DNA of 64,000 nt from Klebsiella oxytoca NBRC 105695 (GCF_001598695.1 NZ_BCZK01000017.1:1-64000); one strand, 5' to 3'. Counted from the stretch's first letter, positions 20,566 through 31,551 are shown. Numbers and translations are program-made. The notes: generated by a model from the sequence alone, not told the origin.

Positions 20566-21336
20566 ATGCAGTCATCAGATCGAAGAATGAGCATTTACGC
20601 TATTCTGCAGCAGGACAAAAAAGTCGTCGTCAATGAGCTCGCCGCAAAGTTCGCTGTCACTAAAATGACCATCCGTCGCGACCTCTCCTTCTTTGAAAAA
20701 CAAGGTATTGTTAAAACGACCTACGGCGGAGCCTATTTGACCAGCGGCGCCAGCGCCGGTCACAGCTTTCTGCTGAACTCGATTCAAATGGATGATGATA
20801 AGCATCTCATAGGCCAGAAAGCCGCCGAACTGATTGAAGATGGCGATACCCTTATTATCGACTGCGGCGCTACTCCGCTGGCGCTCGCTCAGTTTATTTT
20901 AGATAAAAGAATCATGGTGATAACCAATTCCTTCCCGGTCGTTAATCTGCTGAAAGGACGAAAAAATATTAAATTGATCGTGGCGCCTGGCGAATATGAC
21001 GAGGAGGCTCAGGGAATGATTTCTTTCAGTACCGCCGACTTCTTTCATAACATCCATGCCGACAAGGTCTTCCTTGGCACTCAGGGAATCAACGACGAGG
21101 GCGAGCTGACGGTAGCAACCATGGCCGGCGCGCACGTCAAGCAAACGCTGATGCGGGCCGGAAGACAGAAAATCCTGCTGGCGGACAAAACGAAATTTGG
21201 CCAAACGTTTCTTGCGGGTTACGGCCGTCTGGCAGACCTTGACTTCGCCGTTTGCCAGTCCGGTCTTTCCGCCGATATTCTCTCTCTGATGGACAGGCAA
21301 AACGTACAGCTACTGCTGGCTGAAAATCGCTTCTGA
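20566..21336 (+). CDS. DeoR/GlpR-family regulator
   Basis: Repressor-type protein of 256 residues. The N-terminal DeoR helix-turn-helix (NELAAKFAVTKMTIRRDLSFFEKQG) is followed by the sugar-phosphate-sensing domain with IIDCGATPLALA and GTQGINDEGELT. The family usually binds a phosphorylated sugar. It lies after gldA on the same strand and has no counterpart there in E. coli as I recall. Control of fsaB-gldA or of itself is plausible from context only. Confidence 0.85.
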   Translation: MQSSDRRMSIYAILQQDKKVVVNELAAKFAVTKMTIRRDLSFFEKQGIVKTTYGGAYLTSGASAGHSFLLNSIQMDDDKHLIGQKAAELIEDGDTLIIDCGATPLALAQFILDKRIMVITNSFPVVNLLKGRKNIKLIVAPGEYDEEAQGMISFSTADFFHNIHADKVFLGTQGINDEGELTVATMAGAHVKQTLMRAGRQKILLADKTKFGQTFLAGYGRLADLDFAVCQSGLSADILSLMDRQNVQLLLAENRF

Positions 21337-21385
21337 TGGCCCGGCGTCCGCATAGGGTTAATTGAGCGTTTTGCGTTGATAATAC

Positions 21386-22291
21386 TTATGCGTCCTGCCC
21401 CCGAGCGTCACGCTTCCTGAGGCTGATTAGGGTCAGCGCCAGGACAATCAGCACAATACCGGCGCCTTCAACCGGACCCGGGTTTTCCCCTAAGAGCCAC
21501 CATGAAAACAGGACTCCGCAGACCGGGACCGCCAGGGTGCTCAGCCCCGCGACGCTGGCGGGCAAATTACGTAACACAAATAACCAGAGGCACCAGGCCA
21601 GCGCCGTGGCCAGAATCGCGCTATACCCCAACGCCCAAAAAACCCCAGGCTGCCAGTCAATGCTGCGCTGCGGCACCAGCCAGGCGACGGCGCTCATCAC
21701 CAGCGCGCCATACAGCATTTGCCAGCTGGTCAAGGCCAGTAAATCCACGCGCGGATAGCGGGCATACATCCGCTTAACCACAATCGCGCTGGCCCCCCAG
21801 CTTATGCCAGAGAGGATTGCCAGCAGGGCGCTTTTCATCGACGAAAAATCGAGCTGCCACGGCTGCAGCACCAGCAATAAACCCAGCGCCGCCACGCCTA
21901 TCGCGGCATACTGCAGCCGCCGCATGCGTTCTCCTAAAAATAGCGCCGCCATCATGACCACCCAAAACGGCATGGTATAGCTTAGAACCGCAACCTTCCC
22001 GGCCCCGCCGCTGACCAGCGCCCACTGGGCAAGCCCAACCATCCCGCAGGTCTGCAGCAGGGCAATCGCCAGTGTGTAGCCAAATGGCGTGGGCCGCATT
22101 CCGCGACCGCGCAGCAGCAAAACGATAAACAGCAAAGCCGCCCCCAAAATACAGCGCAGCGCGGTAAAATCGAACGCGCCGATATAGAGCGTCACCTGCT
22201 TCATCGCAATCCAGCTGTAGCTCCAGATAAGCGTCAGCACAATCAGGCCGCCGAAGGCCAACGGGCTATTTTTCCCTGCCATAATCATCAT
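21386..22291 (-). CDS. yijE: EamA/DMT-family exporter YijE
   Basis: Inner-membrane transporter of about 300 residues with ten hydrophobic segments in two EamA repeats. Its sequence follows E. coli YijE nearly end to end ([39 protein letters not shown]); YijE has been linked to cystine export. The start is uncertain: ATG codons occur at 22291, 22288 and 22282, and the last (MAGKN) best matches E. coli. In E. coli katG separates it from metF; here metF is the immediate neighbour. Confidence 0.9.
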   Translation of the reverse strand: MMIMAGKNSPLAFGGLIVLTLIWSYSWIAMKQVTLYIGAFDFTALRCILGAALLFIVLLLRGRGMRPTPFGYTLAIALLQTCGMVGLAQWALVSGGAGKVAVLSYTMPFWVVMMAALFLGERMRRLQYAAIGVAALGLLLVLQPWQLDFSSMKSALLAILSGISWGASAIVVKRMYARYPRVDLLALTSWQMLYGALVMSAVAWLVPQRSIDWQPGVFWALGYSAILATALAWCLWLFVLRNLPASVAGLSTLAVPVCGVLFSWWLLGENPGPVEGAGIVLIVLALTLISLRKRDARGQDA

Positions 22292-22356
22292 CCAACCATC
22301 ATGAATATTTTGCGGGCACTATACTCGCTTTGCTGGCGGGACGATAAACCAAAAGC

Positions 22357-22390
22357 AGCGGCGTCGAATGCGTTTTCGACACCGCAGAGA
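22357..22390 (-). terminator. metF terminator
   Basis: On the minus strand GCGGTGTCGAA and TTCGACGCCGC form an 11-bp stem with one wobble around a 6-base loop, followed by TGCTTTTGG. Confidence 0.65.
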
Positions 22391-22426
22391 AAAGAAGGAA
22401 GATAAGGGGAGGAAACTGAATCTTGT

Positions 22427-23317
<891 letters not shown>

Positions 23318-23355
23318 TTACCTCATCAATCGCATTTTATTGTTTGTTGTATCGC

Positions 23356-23387
23356 GAACTTCTATACGTTTAGACGTCCAGATGTAA
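23356..23387. promoter_or_regulatory. MetJ operator upstream of metF
   Basis: Four abutting 8-mers, GAACTTCT, ATACGTTT, AGACGTCC and AGATGTAA, match AGACGTCT at 5, 6, 7 and 5-6 positions. Tandem boxes are the known binding mode of MetJ with S-adenosylmethionine. Confidence 0.88.
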
Positions 23388-23480
23388 AAATGACGGAAAA
23401 GGGCACTGGCGTCAATAGAAAAATCAGCGTAAACAGTGAGGAATATTCAGCCTGGATGAAATTAATTCATCTCCTCTTTA

Positions 23481-24386
23481 CTAAGGCAATGATTTTTCAA
23501 GTACTGCGGTCAACTCTTCCAACAACATCTTATTTGCCGGCATCGTGACCACGCCCAGCCTGAGCGGAAGCTGCTGACTGGCATCCTGAAGAGGACAGAA
23601 AACCACACCCTGACGCTGAATAGCAGAAAAGGATGCCGGCAGTAAAATCATCCCTTCCCCACGCGCAATCCGCGCCAGCAGAACATCGTGCTCGGCGGGC
23701 TCCTCCACGTAGGCGGGCGTATAGCCAGTCCGGTCAAAAATGCGTCGCGTATAGTCAAAAAAATCGGGATTACGCTCGCGTTTAAACCAAAACAGCGGCC
23801 GGTGATTGAGCGCGCTTAACGCCAGATCCGCCTGACCGACCTCTGGCCAGGCTGCCGGTAGGGCCGCGATGAGCGGTTCATAATACGATAAAGCGCGCAG
23901 GTGAAGGCCATCGGTATTCAGCGGCAGGGCGATCAGCGCCGCATCGAGTGTACCCTTGCGCACCCGCTGAGCCAGCGCCGGCGAGGGCTGACGGGTAATA
24001 TGCAAAGCGCGGTTATGTTCGCCCAAAGCAGCTTCTGCGGCGGCGAAAACTCCTTGTTCAAAAGCGGTCGTCAGGCCCAGACGAAGAGGCTGCTGCGAGT
24101 GTGCCGAGAGCTGGCTCAGCGCTGCCAGAGTGCGTTCCTGAAGCGCCAGCAGCGGCCGGACCATGTCCAGCACTCGCCTTCCCTCTTCGGTAAGAATCAG
24201 GCCTTTGGTATGGCGCAAAAATAACGTCAGCCCCAGCTGCGCCTCGAGATGGCGGATATGACGGCTCAGCGGCGGCTGCGAAATAAATAGCCGCTGCGCC
24301 GCCCGGCTGATGTTGTTTTCCTCCGCAACAACGGCGAAGTAGCGCAGCAGGCGAATATCCAGATTCTGTAAACGTGAATTTGTCAT
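23481..24386 (-). CDS. LysR-family regulator
   Basis: Regulator of 301 residues with the N-terminal LysR helix-turn-helix (NNISRAAQRLFISQPPLSRHI) and a periplasmic-binding-protein-like effector domain. It starts 91 bases from the divergent carboxymuconolactone-decarboxylase-family gene, the usual arrangement for a LysR regulator and its target. The inducer is not known. The pair is absent from the corresponding E. coli region. Confidence 0.85.
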   Translation of the reverse strand: MTNSRLQNLDIRLLRYFAVVAEENNISRAAQRLFISQPPLSRHIRHLEAQLGLTLFLRHTKGLILTEEGRRVLDMVRPLLALQERTLAALSQLSAHSQQPLRLGLTTAFEQGVFAAAEAALGEHNRALHITRQPSPALAQRVRKGTLDAALIALPLNTDGLHLRALSYYEPLIAALPAAWPEVGQADLALSALNHRPLFWFKRERNPDFFDYTRRIFDRTGYTPAYVEEPAEHDVLLARIARGEGMILLPASFSAIQRQGVVFCPLQDASQQLPLRLGVVTMPANKMLLEELTAVLEKSLP

Positions 24387-24477
24387 ACTGAAAAGGTATC
24401 ACGAAAAGGGTATTACTCAAGCCCGGTAAACTTCCCTAACCTTCATCGCTATGCACAATCACACTGAGGAAAAAGCG

Positions 24478-24879
24478 ATGACCAGCGAACGTTTTACTAT
24501 CGGACAAGAAATGCTACAGCGCGTGGATGGCAAAGGCGGTGATGCCGTCGTCAATAGCCTGAAGGATATTGCCCCCGATTTCGCCCGCTATCTGATTGAG
24601 TTTCCCTTCGGCGATATTTATGCCAGGCCAGGGCTCGATTTACGCAGCCGGGAAATCGCGACCATCGCGGCGCTTACGGCTCTCGGCAACGCCGCGCCGC
24701 AGCTAAAAGTGCATATCGCCGCCGGATTAAATGTCGGTCTGACGCAAGAAGAGATGACGGAAGTTATCATGCAAATGGCGGTCTATGCCGGATTCCCGGC
24801 GGCCCTGAATGGCCTGTTTGCCGCTAAAGAAGTTTTCGCAGCGCAGCGATCGGCAGGCCGGACTAACCGCCCGGCCTGA
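24478..24879 (+). CDS. carboxymuconolactone decarboxylase family protein
   Basis: Small all-helical protein of 133 residues. The CMD domain is shown by the family segment DLRSREIATIAALTALG, then HIAAGLNVGLTQEE and AVYAGFPAALNGL. It lacks the CxxC pair of AhpD-type peroxidases, so a decarboxylase-like or unknown role is more likely than peroxidase. The start at 24478 follows GAGGAAAAAG; an upstream in-frame ATG at 24451 has no ribosome-binding site. It is divergent from a LysR gene that probably controls it. Confidence 0.8.
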   Translation: MTSERFTIGQEMLQRVDGKGGDAVVNSLKDIAPDFARYLIEFPFGDIYARPGLDLRSREIATIAALTALGNAAPQLKVHIAAGLNVGLTQEEMTEVIMQMAVYAGFPAALNGLFAAKEVFAAQRSAGRTNRPA

Positions 24880-24884
24880 AACGA

Positions 24885-26441
24885 CTATTTCTTCACATCG
24901 ACGACACGCATGTCGTTAAGCTGCTCGTCCGTCACCTTATTTCCGGCTTTGAAGTAGTCCACTACCGCATTTGAAACGTAGTAGCCGCCGGAAGTATTAC
25001 GCGCTTGCCCTTGGGTAAACGCGGCAAAACCATCGCCGCCATCGGCAAGGAAGCTGTTGGTGGCAATATGATAAACCGTGGCATCTTCAATCGGCTGACC
25101 ATTGAGCAAAAACGATACGACGCGCTGGCCCACCGGTTTACTGCTGTCGTAGTTCATTTCCAGGCCTCTGGAGACCTGCAGCACGCCGTTGCTTAATCCC
25201 GCGCCATGCTCCATCAGGCTACGTAGCTGCTTCCCGGTTAAATCCATGGTGACCAGCTCGTTAGGGAACGGGAAGGTACTGATAACGGCTCCCATGCTCA
25301 CTGCCCCGGCGGGAATTTCATTACGAATACCGCCTGAGTTAGTTAACGCCAGCTGCGTCTCCTTACCTGCCGCCTGCATCAAGGCATCCGCGGCAAGGTT
25401 GCCCAGCGGTGAAGAGACGCCATAAGCGCGAGTAAGCTCGACCGGCGCTTGAGCAATAACCTGCTGCACCACGCGATCCAGCTTTTTATTCCAGCCGTCG
25501 ATGACCTGCTGCGTCTGCGGGTCAGGTTTCCACTCATCGGCATAGATAGTCTTCAGCTCGAAGTTCTTCACGGTGAACTGATGCGGTTTTTCCTGATAAT
25601 CCAGCACCAGTTTCCCTACGTCGATGCCGCCGCTATCGGTAGAAAGAATTAACGTATTACCGACTTTAATCGGTTCCGGCGTGCCGACATGGGCATGGCC
25701 GGTAATCAAAATGTCCAGCCCGTTGACCTGGCTTGCGGTCTGAATATCTTTATCCAGCGCACGCCGTACATCGGTCCCCCCCTGACTCGACTGGCGTGCC
25801 GGGACGCCTTCGTGAATCAGAGCTACGGTCAGATCCACTTTACCTTTCAGTTCATCGATATAGTGCTGTAACCATTTCACCTCGTCGCGCGCTTCGATAC
25901 CCACCCGCGTTGCGGCGGATACCGTATCGTCAAAGGCAAAAACGCCGTGCAGGCCGATCACGCCGATTTTCACGCCCTCTTTTTCGATAATGGTATAGGG
26001 CTTATCCCAGAACGCTTTATCGCTGTTCTGATAAAAAATGTTGCCCTGCACAATCGGGAATTTCGCCTGGCTAAGCTGGAGCAGCGTATTGTCCCAGCCG
26101 TGATCGAACTCATGGTTACCTATCGTCGCCGCATCGTAGGGCATGGTGTTCATGATATCGATAATTGCTTTGCCCTTTGTCAGGCTGCTGATATAGGGTC
26201 CGGTAAAATAGTCGCCGGCATCAAAAAACCAGGTCGCGCTATTTTTCGCCTTTTCCTGCTTAACCATCGTGGTGATATTCGCCCAGCCGCCGATGTCTCG
26301 TTTACCGTCGGCAATCCACGGCACTTTATAGGGTTCGACGTGGGCATGGAGATCGTTGGTGTAAATGAGGGTGACATCTTTGGCGCAGGCCCAGAAAGGC
26401 AAAGTCAGCAGGAGGGCGGCGCTCATTGTTTTTAATTTCAT
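24885..26441 (-). CDS. periplasmic 5'-nucleotidase / UshA-family phosphohydrolase
   Basis: Exported metallophosphoesterase of 518 residues. After a signal peptide (about 1-20, ending FWACA) come the two-metal motifs [22 protein letters not shown] and GHAHVG, then the 5'-nucleotidase C-terminal domain with LTNSGGIR and FLADGGDGF. It probably dephosphorylates nucleotides in the periplasm for scavenging. It is a UshA paralogue rather than UshA itself, whose sequence differs substantially. The chosen ATG at 26441 begins the signal peptide; eight upstream codons are not needed. Confidence 0.85.
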   Translation of the reverse strand: MKLKTMSAALLLTLPFWACAKDVTLIYTNDLHAHVEPYKVPWIADGKRDIGGWANITTMVKQEKAKNSATWFFDAGDYFTGPYISSLTKGKAIIDIMNTMPYDAATIGNHEFDHGWDNTLLQLSQAKFPIVQGNIFYQNSDKAFWDKPYTIIEKEGVKIGVIGLHGVFAFDDTVSAATRVGIEARDEVKWLQHYIDELKGKVDLTVALIHEGVPARQSSQGGTDVRRALDKDIQTASQVNGLDILITGHAHVGTPEPIKVGNTLILSTDSGGIDVGKLVLDYQEKPHQFTVKNFELKTIYADEWKPDPQTQQVIDGWNKKLDRVVQQVIAQAPVELTRAYGVSSPLGNLAADALMQAAGKETQLALTNSGGIRNEIPAGAVSMGAVISTFPFPNELVTMDLTGKQLRSLMEHGAGLSNGVLQVSRGLEMNYDSSKPVGQRVVSFLLNGQPIEDATVYHIATNSFLADGGDGFAAFTQGQARNTSGGYYVSNAVVDYFKAGNKVTDEQLNDMRVVDVKK

Positions 26442-26579
26442 CGGAGTTCCTTTCAGAGAGGTCAAGAAGCGCTAAGTTACGTTCTGAAAGACTTTTTTAT
26501 GTGAGAGCATTCACATTTGTATGCAACCTGAGCAGGGCAAAATTAACGACCTGCAAAAATCGTTGGTGCTGGCCCGCTT

Positions 26580-27716
26580 GTGGAGACTCTTTTTACCATT
26601 AACGCCTGTAAAACCTACGGTTGCCGTAACCTGGGTTTATCCTCTGCGGCCGACTACCGTTTTCCGGACTATCGGCTGGGTTATCCCGCGCTGTACTGCG
26701 CAGCCTGCGGCAGCTATCCACCGCTGTTTAATGATGATGAGTTCCGACCCTGGCTGGCCGCCTATCTGACGGATAACGCCCGGCGCTCTGGCTATTTTTG
26801 CCCGGCCTGTTATCGGCGAGATATAATTCGCTATGGCTACAACCCGAAGGGAACCCAGCGGCTTCAGTGCCGCCGCTGTGAAAAAGTCTGGACGCCAAAA
26901 CATCACCATAGCCCGGTAATGGAGTACCCGCAGCATATCTGCAGCGTACCGTTGATTGTGCCGTTTCAGGGTCATGAGGCCGGGCAGAAACTCTATCTCT
27001 TACTCAGCTTCGACGCCGTACGCGGCAACGTTCTCCATCTTTCGTCGAACTTCACGCCTTTTCCGGTTGGCGCATCACTACGCTATCGCTGGCGGGGAAG
27101 AGAAGCGCCTCAGGGCATTGCGGGCGATATCGTTCAGCGAATCTCTCAGACCGAAGCGGGCTTTTTACAGCGCAGTCAATTCGATGAGATACAGTACGGC
27201 AGCGCCGCGCCAAAGCGTCATTCCCGCGGCGCCATTCTGCGCCCGGTCATCGCCGCACACGGTCATTTCAAGCTGCTCAGCCATCGTTTTCCAGCGATAA
27301 AAACGCACATCATTGCTCATGAATGTTTTTTACGCGGCGCGGCGATCGTTGCCTGGGCGCCTCTGTTTCGCCAGCAGAAAGGAGAGCTGTGGTATGTGGA
27401 GGAAGAGATAAACAACCCCGCCAGTTCGGCACCGTGGCGGCTGCAGGGCAAAACGCATCATGGCTGGTGGCAAAATCCGTGGCAGCTCTGGACGCAGGGA
27501 GAGAACCGAAAAATGGTCTGCCAGCTTTCCGGAACGCCGGACGAGAACGCCTCGCCCCCTGACCTCACGGCCAGCCGACGCTTCACAACCTGGCTGGAAA
27601 AGAGACCCGAGTTCACGCAAAGCGCCCTGTTTTCAGCAGGGCGGGTGACGCAAATACTGGTCTCATTGGCTCAAGAGTATAACGCGACGCTTACAGCAGC
27701 TGCGCCAGGCGATTGA
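26580..27716 (+). CDS. double zinc-ribbon protein, transposase-like, function unknown
   Basis: Protein of 378 residues from a GTG start; no better start exists before the next Met at 113. Two zinc ribbons are predicted: Cys10, Cys15, Cys40, Cys43 and Cys74, Cys77, Cys97, Cys100. The second (CPAC ... GTQRLQCRRCEKVW) resembles the DNA-binding ribbon of IS1 InsA and related transposases. The next 250 residues include LLLSFDAVRGN, reminiscent of the first catalytic strand of a DDE transposase, but the expected later acidic residues are not evident (AAHGHFKLL has His227). No inverted repeats flank it. Its last 26 bases overlap the end of metL. Confidence 0.65.
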   Translation: METLFTINACKTYGCRNLGLSSAADYRFPDYRLGYPALYCAACGSYPPLFNDDEFRPWLAAYLTDNARRSGYFCPACYRRDIIRYGYNPKGTQRLQCRRCEKVWTPKHHHSPVMEYPQHICSVPLIVPFQGHEAGQKLYLLLSFDAVRGNVLHLSSNFTPFPVGASLRYRWRGREAPQGIAGDIVQRISQTEAGFLQRSQFDEIQYGSAAPKRHSRGAILRPVIAAHGHFKLLSHRFPAIKTHIIAHECFLRGAAIVAWAPLFRQQKGELWYVEEEINNPASSAPWRLQGKTHHGWWQNPWQLWTQGENRKMVCQLSGTPDENASPPDLTASRRFTTWLEKRPEFTQSALFSAGRVTQILVSLAQEYNATLTAAAPGD

Positions 27717-30123
27717 TATCCGACTGAATCGCCCCGGCGGTCACATCGCGACCGGCGCCCGGACCGCGGATCACCAGCGGGTTATCGCGATACCAGCGGC
27801 TCTCAATGGCAAAAACGTTATCACACGGCAGCAGCGCCGCCAGCGGGTGCTCTTCGCGCACCGCTTCCACGCCGACGCGAGCTTTACCGTTGGCGTCAAA
27901 ACGCGCCACGTAGCGCAGCACCAACCCCATCTCGCGCGCCGCTTCCAGACGCTGCAGCATCTGGTCGTTCAGCGCTTCACCGTTCTCGAAGAAGTGATCC
28001 ACCGAACCTTCTTCACAGTGGGCGGGCACCAGCGATTCTACGCGCACCTGATCCGGCTCGATGTCGTAGCCCGCTTCTCGTGCCAGGATCACCAGCTTAC
28101 GCATGACGTCTTTCCCGGAAAGATCGACGCGCGGGTCCGGTTCCGTCAGCCCCTGCTGCCAGGCCTGATCGACCAGATCAGTAAACGGTACGGTGCCGTC
28201 AAACTGCAGGAACAGCCACGAGAGAGTGCCGGAGAAAATACCGCTCAGCGCCAAAATGGTATCGCCGCTATCAATCAAATCGCGCACCGTATGGTTGACC
28301 GGCAGACCGGCGCCGACGGTGGCGTTGTACAGCCAGTGGCGCCCGGTTTTCTCGAACGCATCGTGGATCTGGCGATATTTACTGCTGCTACTGGCGCCAG
28401 CCAGCTTATTCGCGCTGATAACGTGGAAGCCATGGCTGGCAAAATCGAGGTACTGATCGGCCAGCTGCTCGCTGGCGGTTACATCCAGCACCACTAAATC
28501 ATCATACGGATGCGCGCGCATCCACAGGAACAGCGACTCTTCATCCTGCTCAACGGCCTCATCATTAAAGAAAGCCAGCGCGCGACTGGCGTCTAGCCCT
28601 TCATAATTGAGCAGACTGCGGCGGCTATCCACGACGCCGGCAAGGATGAATTCAAACCCGGTGCGGGCGGAAAGCGTGGTCTGCTCGCGAGCAAACAGCT
28701 CCAGCCAGCGGGAACCAATGTTGCCTTTACCAAACAGTATCAGACCAATGCGTTTTTCCGCGCGGAACAGCGACTGATGCAGGCCCTGGATAAGGCTTTC
28801 TGTCGGCCCGGCGCGCAGCACCGCGACCAGGCTAATCCCCTCTTCTGATTGCCAGGTGAACTCTACCGGCTGGCCTTTTAGCTGCTGCCAGAAGCGGTGG
28901 CAGTGCAGCGGGTTACGGGTCACGCCAGCGCCGACCATCGCCACCAGCGCCAGCTTCTGACGCAGGCGCAGCTCGCCCGGCAACCCCGCTTCGTCGAGCA
29001 GCTTCAGGGCGCTGTCGGCAACTTCTGAGGTGTAGCAGAACTGCAGCAGCTTACGGTCGGCATGTACGCCAACCGCCAGCGGACGCAGCTGAGCGCGTTT
29101 TAAAATCGCGTCCAGCTCTTTATGCGCCAGTTTGAAATCCTGGCCGCCGGGCACCTGGAACTCAATCAGGCAGACATCATCATGGCTGGTAACGATTCGC
29201 GCGCCGGTACCGGAAGCCAGTACGCGTTCGATGCGCGTAGAGCCCTGATCCGGGGTGTAGCTACAGCGTAATTGTAAATCGATATCGCTGCCGGAAACCG
29301 GCTGCAGCGTACGGGCGTGCAGTACCGGAGCCGCCAGACGGGCCAGTTCGCTGGCTTCATCAAGACGCAGCAGCGGTAACAGGCAGGCATCTTTCACTTT
29401 GCGCGGATCCGCGCTGTAGACCCCGGCCACGTCGCTCCAGATAGTGACGCGGGACGCCCCGGCCAGCGCGCCGATCTGGGTGGCGGAATAGTCGGAACCG
29501 TTACGCCCGAGCAGTACGGTTTCCCCGGCGTTGTTACGCGAGATAAAGCCGGTTACAACCAGGCGTTTATTCGGATGCTGCGCTATCAGCTGCTGCAAAA
29601 GCGGGTAGGATAAACCTTCATCCACCTGCGGCTGTGGGGAGCGCTCGGCGCGTAAGAAGCTACGCGCATCCAGCCAGGCGGCTTCTACGCCCAGGTGATT
29701 CAACACCGCCGCCATCAGGCGGGCCGACCAGATTTCGCCGTGGCCGACGACTTCGGCATAGACCGCGTCCGTTACGCCGCCATCAAGCAGCCCGGCAAGG
29801 CGTTCAAGATCCAGAATAAACGTGGCGATTAGCGCGTCGGCAGCGTCCGGAGCAAGCAATCCGGAAATCAGCTCCATCTGATAACGACGAAGCGATTGTT
29901 GCACCTGATGCGCAGAGAGGCGATCGGTCTGGCTGAGCTTCAGCCAGCTGATCAACTGGTTGGTGGTACTGCCGGCGGCGGAGACGACCATCATATCGCC
30001 CGCCTGCGAATACTCCGTCATGATACCCGCGACGCGCAGGTAACATTTCGCATCCGCTAAACTACTCCCACCAAATTTGTGCAGCTGACGACCCTTCGCC
30101 CCTGCCTGCGCAATCACACTCAT
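27691..30123 (-). CDS. metL: aspartokinase II / homoserine dehydrogenase II MetL
   Basis: Bifunctional enzyme of 810 residues, as in E. coli: an N-terminal aspartate kinase (KFGGSSLAD near residue 17, GRNGSDYSATQ) and a C-terminal homoserine dehydrogenase (GKGNIGSRWLELF as NADP loop, SANKLAGAS, GIFSGTLSWL). It feeds aspartate into methionine synthesis. It begins two bases after metB, forming the metBL operon under MetJ control. Its 3' end overlaps the convergent zinc-ribbon gene. Confidence 0.97.
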   Translation of the reverse strand: MSVIAQAGAKGRQLHKFGGSSLADAKCYLRVAGIMTEYSQAGDMMVVSAAGSTTNQLISWLKLSQTDRLSAHQVQQSLRRYQMELISGLLAPDAADALIATFILDLERLAGLLDGGVTDAVYAEVVGHGEIWSARLMAAVLNHLGVEAAWLDARSFLRAERSPQPQVDEGLSYPLLQQLIAQHPNKRLVVTGFISRNNAGETVLLGRNGSDYSATQIGALAGASRVTIWSDVAGVYSADPRKVKDACLLPLLRLDEASELARLAAPVLHARTLQPVSGSDIDLQLRCSYTPDQGSTRIERVLASGTGARIVTSHDDVCLIEFQVPGGQDFKLAHKELDAILKRAQLRPLAVGVHADRKLLQFCYTSEVADSALKLLDEAGLPGELRLRQKLALVAMVGAGVTRNPLHCHRFWQQLKGQPVEFTWQSEEGISLVAVLRAGPTESLIQGLHQSLFRAEKRIGLILFGKGNIGSRWLELFAREQTTLSARTGFEFILAGVVDSRRSLLNYEGLDASRALAFFNDEAVEQDEESLFLWMRAHPYDDLVVLDVTASEQLADQYLDFASHGFHVISANKLAGASSSSKYRQIHDAFEKTGRHWLYNATVGAGLPVNHTVRDLIDSGDTILALSGIFSGTLSWLFLQFDGTVPFTDLVDQAWQQGLTEPDPRVDLSGKDVMRKLVILAREAGYDIEPDQVRVESLVPAHCEEGSVDHFFENGEALNDQMLQRLEAAREMGLVLRYVARFDANGKARVGVEAVREEHPLAALLPCDNVFAIESRWYRDNPLVIRGPGAGRDVTAGAIQSDINRLAQLL

Positions 30124-30125
30124 GT

Positions 30126-31286
30126 TTATTCCTCGTTTGCTGCCCGGAAGCCATTTTCCAGGTCGGCAATTAAATCTTCACCATCTTCAATACCGGTCGA
30201 AATACGCAGAAGCGTTTCTGAGATCCCGGCGGCCGCACGCGCTTCAGGCGCCATGCCCGCATGGGTCATCGTCGCGGCGTGAGAAATCAGGCTTTCCACG
30301 CCGCCCAGCGATTCCGCCAGCGTAAATAGCGATAACCCGCTCAGGAAACGACGCAGCGTCTGCTCATCGCCATCCAGCTCGAAGCTTAACATCGCCCCAA
30401 AGCCTTTTTGCTGACGCGCCGCAATCTCATGCCCCTGGTTTTCCGGCAGGGACGGATGGTACAGTTTTTTCACCAGCGGCTGGGTTTTCAGGTAGTCGAC
30501 AATCGCCAGCGCGTTGCGCTGCGCCACTTCCATACGCGGAGAAAGCGTACGTAAACCGCGCAGCAGCAGATAGCTATCAAACGCCCCGCCGGTGACGCCG
30601 ATATTATTCGCCCACCATGCCAGTTCGGTGACGGTCGCCGGATCTTTGGCGATAACCACCCCGGCCACCACATCAGAATGACCGTTCAAATATTTGGTGC
30701 ATGAATGCAACACCAGATCGGCGCCCAGCGCCAGCGGATTCTGCAAAGCCGGGCTCAGGAAGGTGTTATCAACCACGCTGACCGCTCCAGCCTCACGCGC
30801 CAGACCGCAGATTTTCGCAATATCCACAACTCTCAGCAATGGATTACTTGGGCTTTCGACCAGAACCAGCTTCGGTTTCTCCGCCAGTGCGGCGCGCAGC
30901 GCCTGTTCGTCATTCTGATCGACAAACAGCACGCGATAGCAGCCACGCTTCGCCAGGCTATCAAACAGACGGTAGCTGCCGCCGTAGCAGTCGTGAGGCG
31001 CCACCAGCAGATCGCCCGGTTTCAGGAAGACGGTAGTCACCAGCAGAATTGCCGACATCCCGGTATTCGTCAGGACCGCCCCTGCGCCGCCCTCCAGCTC
31101 CGCCAGCGCGCGCTGCACAACATCACGTGTCGGATTACCACGACGAGAGTAGTCGTGGGCGCGCGGTTCGTTAAATCCGGTGAAGTTATAGGTGCTGGAG
31201 AGATGAATGGGCGGGACAACGCAACCGTACTGCTCGTCGTCATTTAAACCGCTACGCACTGCGATGGTGGCCTGTTTACGCGTCAT
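30126..31286 (-). CDS. metB: cystathionine gamma-synthase MetB
   Basis: PLP enzyme that joins O-succinylhomoserine and cysteine to cystathionine. The 386 residues equal E. coli MetB. The PLP lysine lies in HSCTKYLNGHSDVV, with YSRRGNPTRD near the N-terminus and SLGGVESLISHAATMTH near the C-terminus. First gene of metBL, divergent from metJ, with four MetJ boxes in the shared upstream region. Confidence 0.98.
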   Translation of the reverse strand: MTRKQATIAVRSGLNDDEQYGCVVPPIHLSSTYNFTGFNEPRAHDYSRRGNPTRDVVQRALAELEGGAGAVLTNTGMSAILLVTTVFLKPGDLLVAPHDCYGGSYRLFDSLAKRGCYRVLFVDQNDEQALRAALAEKPKLVLVESPSNPLLRVVDIAKICGLAREAGAVSVVDNTFLSPALQNPLALGADLVLHSCTKYLNGHSDVVAGVVIAKDPATVTELAWWANNIGVTGGAFDSYLLLRGLRTLSPRMEVAQRNALAIVDYLKTQPLVKKLYHPSLPENQGHEIAARQQKGFGAMLSFELDGDEQTLRRFLSGLSLFTLAESLGGVESLISHAATMTHAGMAPEARAAAGISETLLRISTGIEDGEDLIADLENGFRAANEE

Positions 31287-31347
31287 GTTGGGGAGTTCCT
31301 GGCTGAGTCGGTGAAAAGTCAGGTGTCAGAGTAATCATTGTTATAAT

Positions 31348-31379
31348 AGACGTCAATACATCTGGACATCTAAACTTCT
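31348..31379. promoter_or_regulatory. MetJ operator between metB and metJ
   Basis: Four abutting met boxes: AGACGTCA, ATACATCT, GGACATCT and AAACTTCT. They lie in the divergent metB-metJ region and fit repression of metBL and autoregulation of metJ. Confidence 0.9.
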
Positions 31380-31551
31380 TTGCGTATAGATTGAGCAAAC
31401 CGGAAATAGCCGTTAAAATTATATGCATTAGCGCACATCCGTGGCGGCTTGTTTGGTGTCAGACGCGCCCCTCTACGGTAAACTACGCGCAATTATGGCC
31501 GGGACTCACGTTCAGGCCCTTAACTAATGAATAGAGGATTAAAGGTAACTC

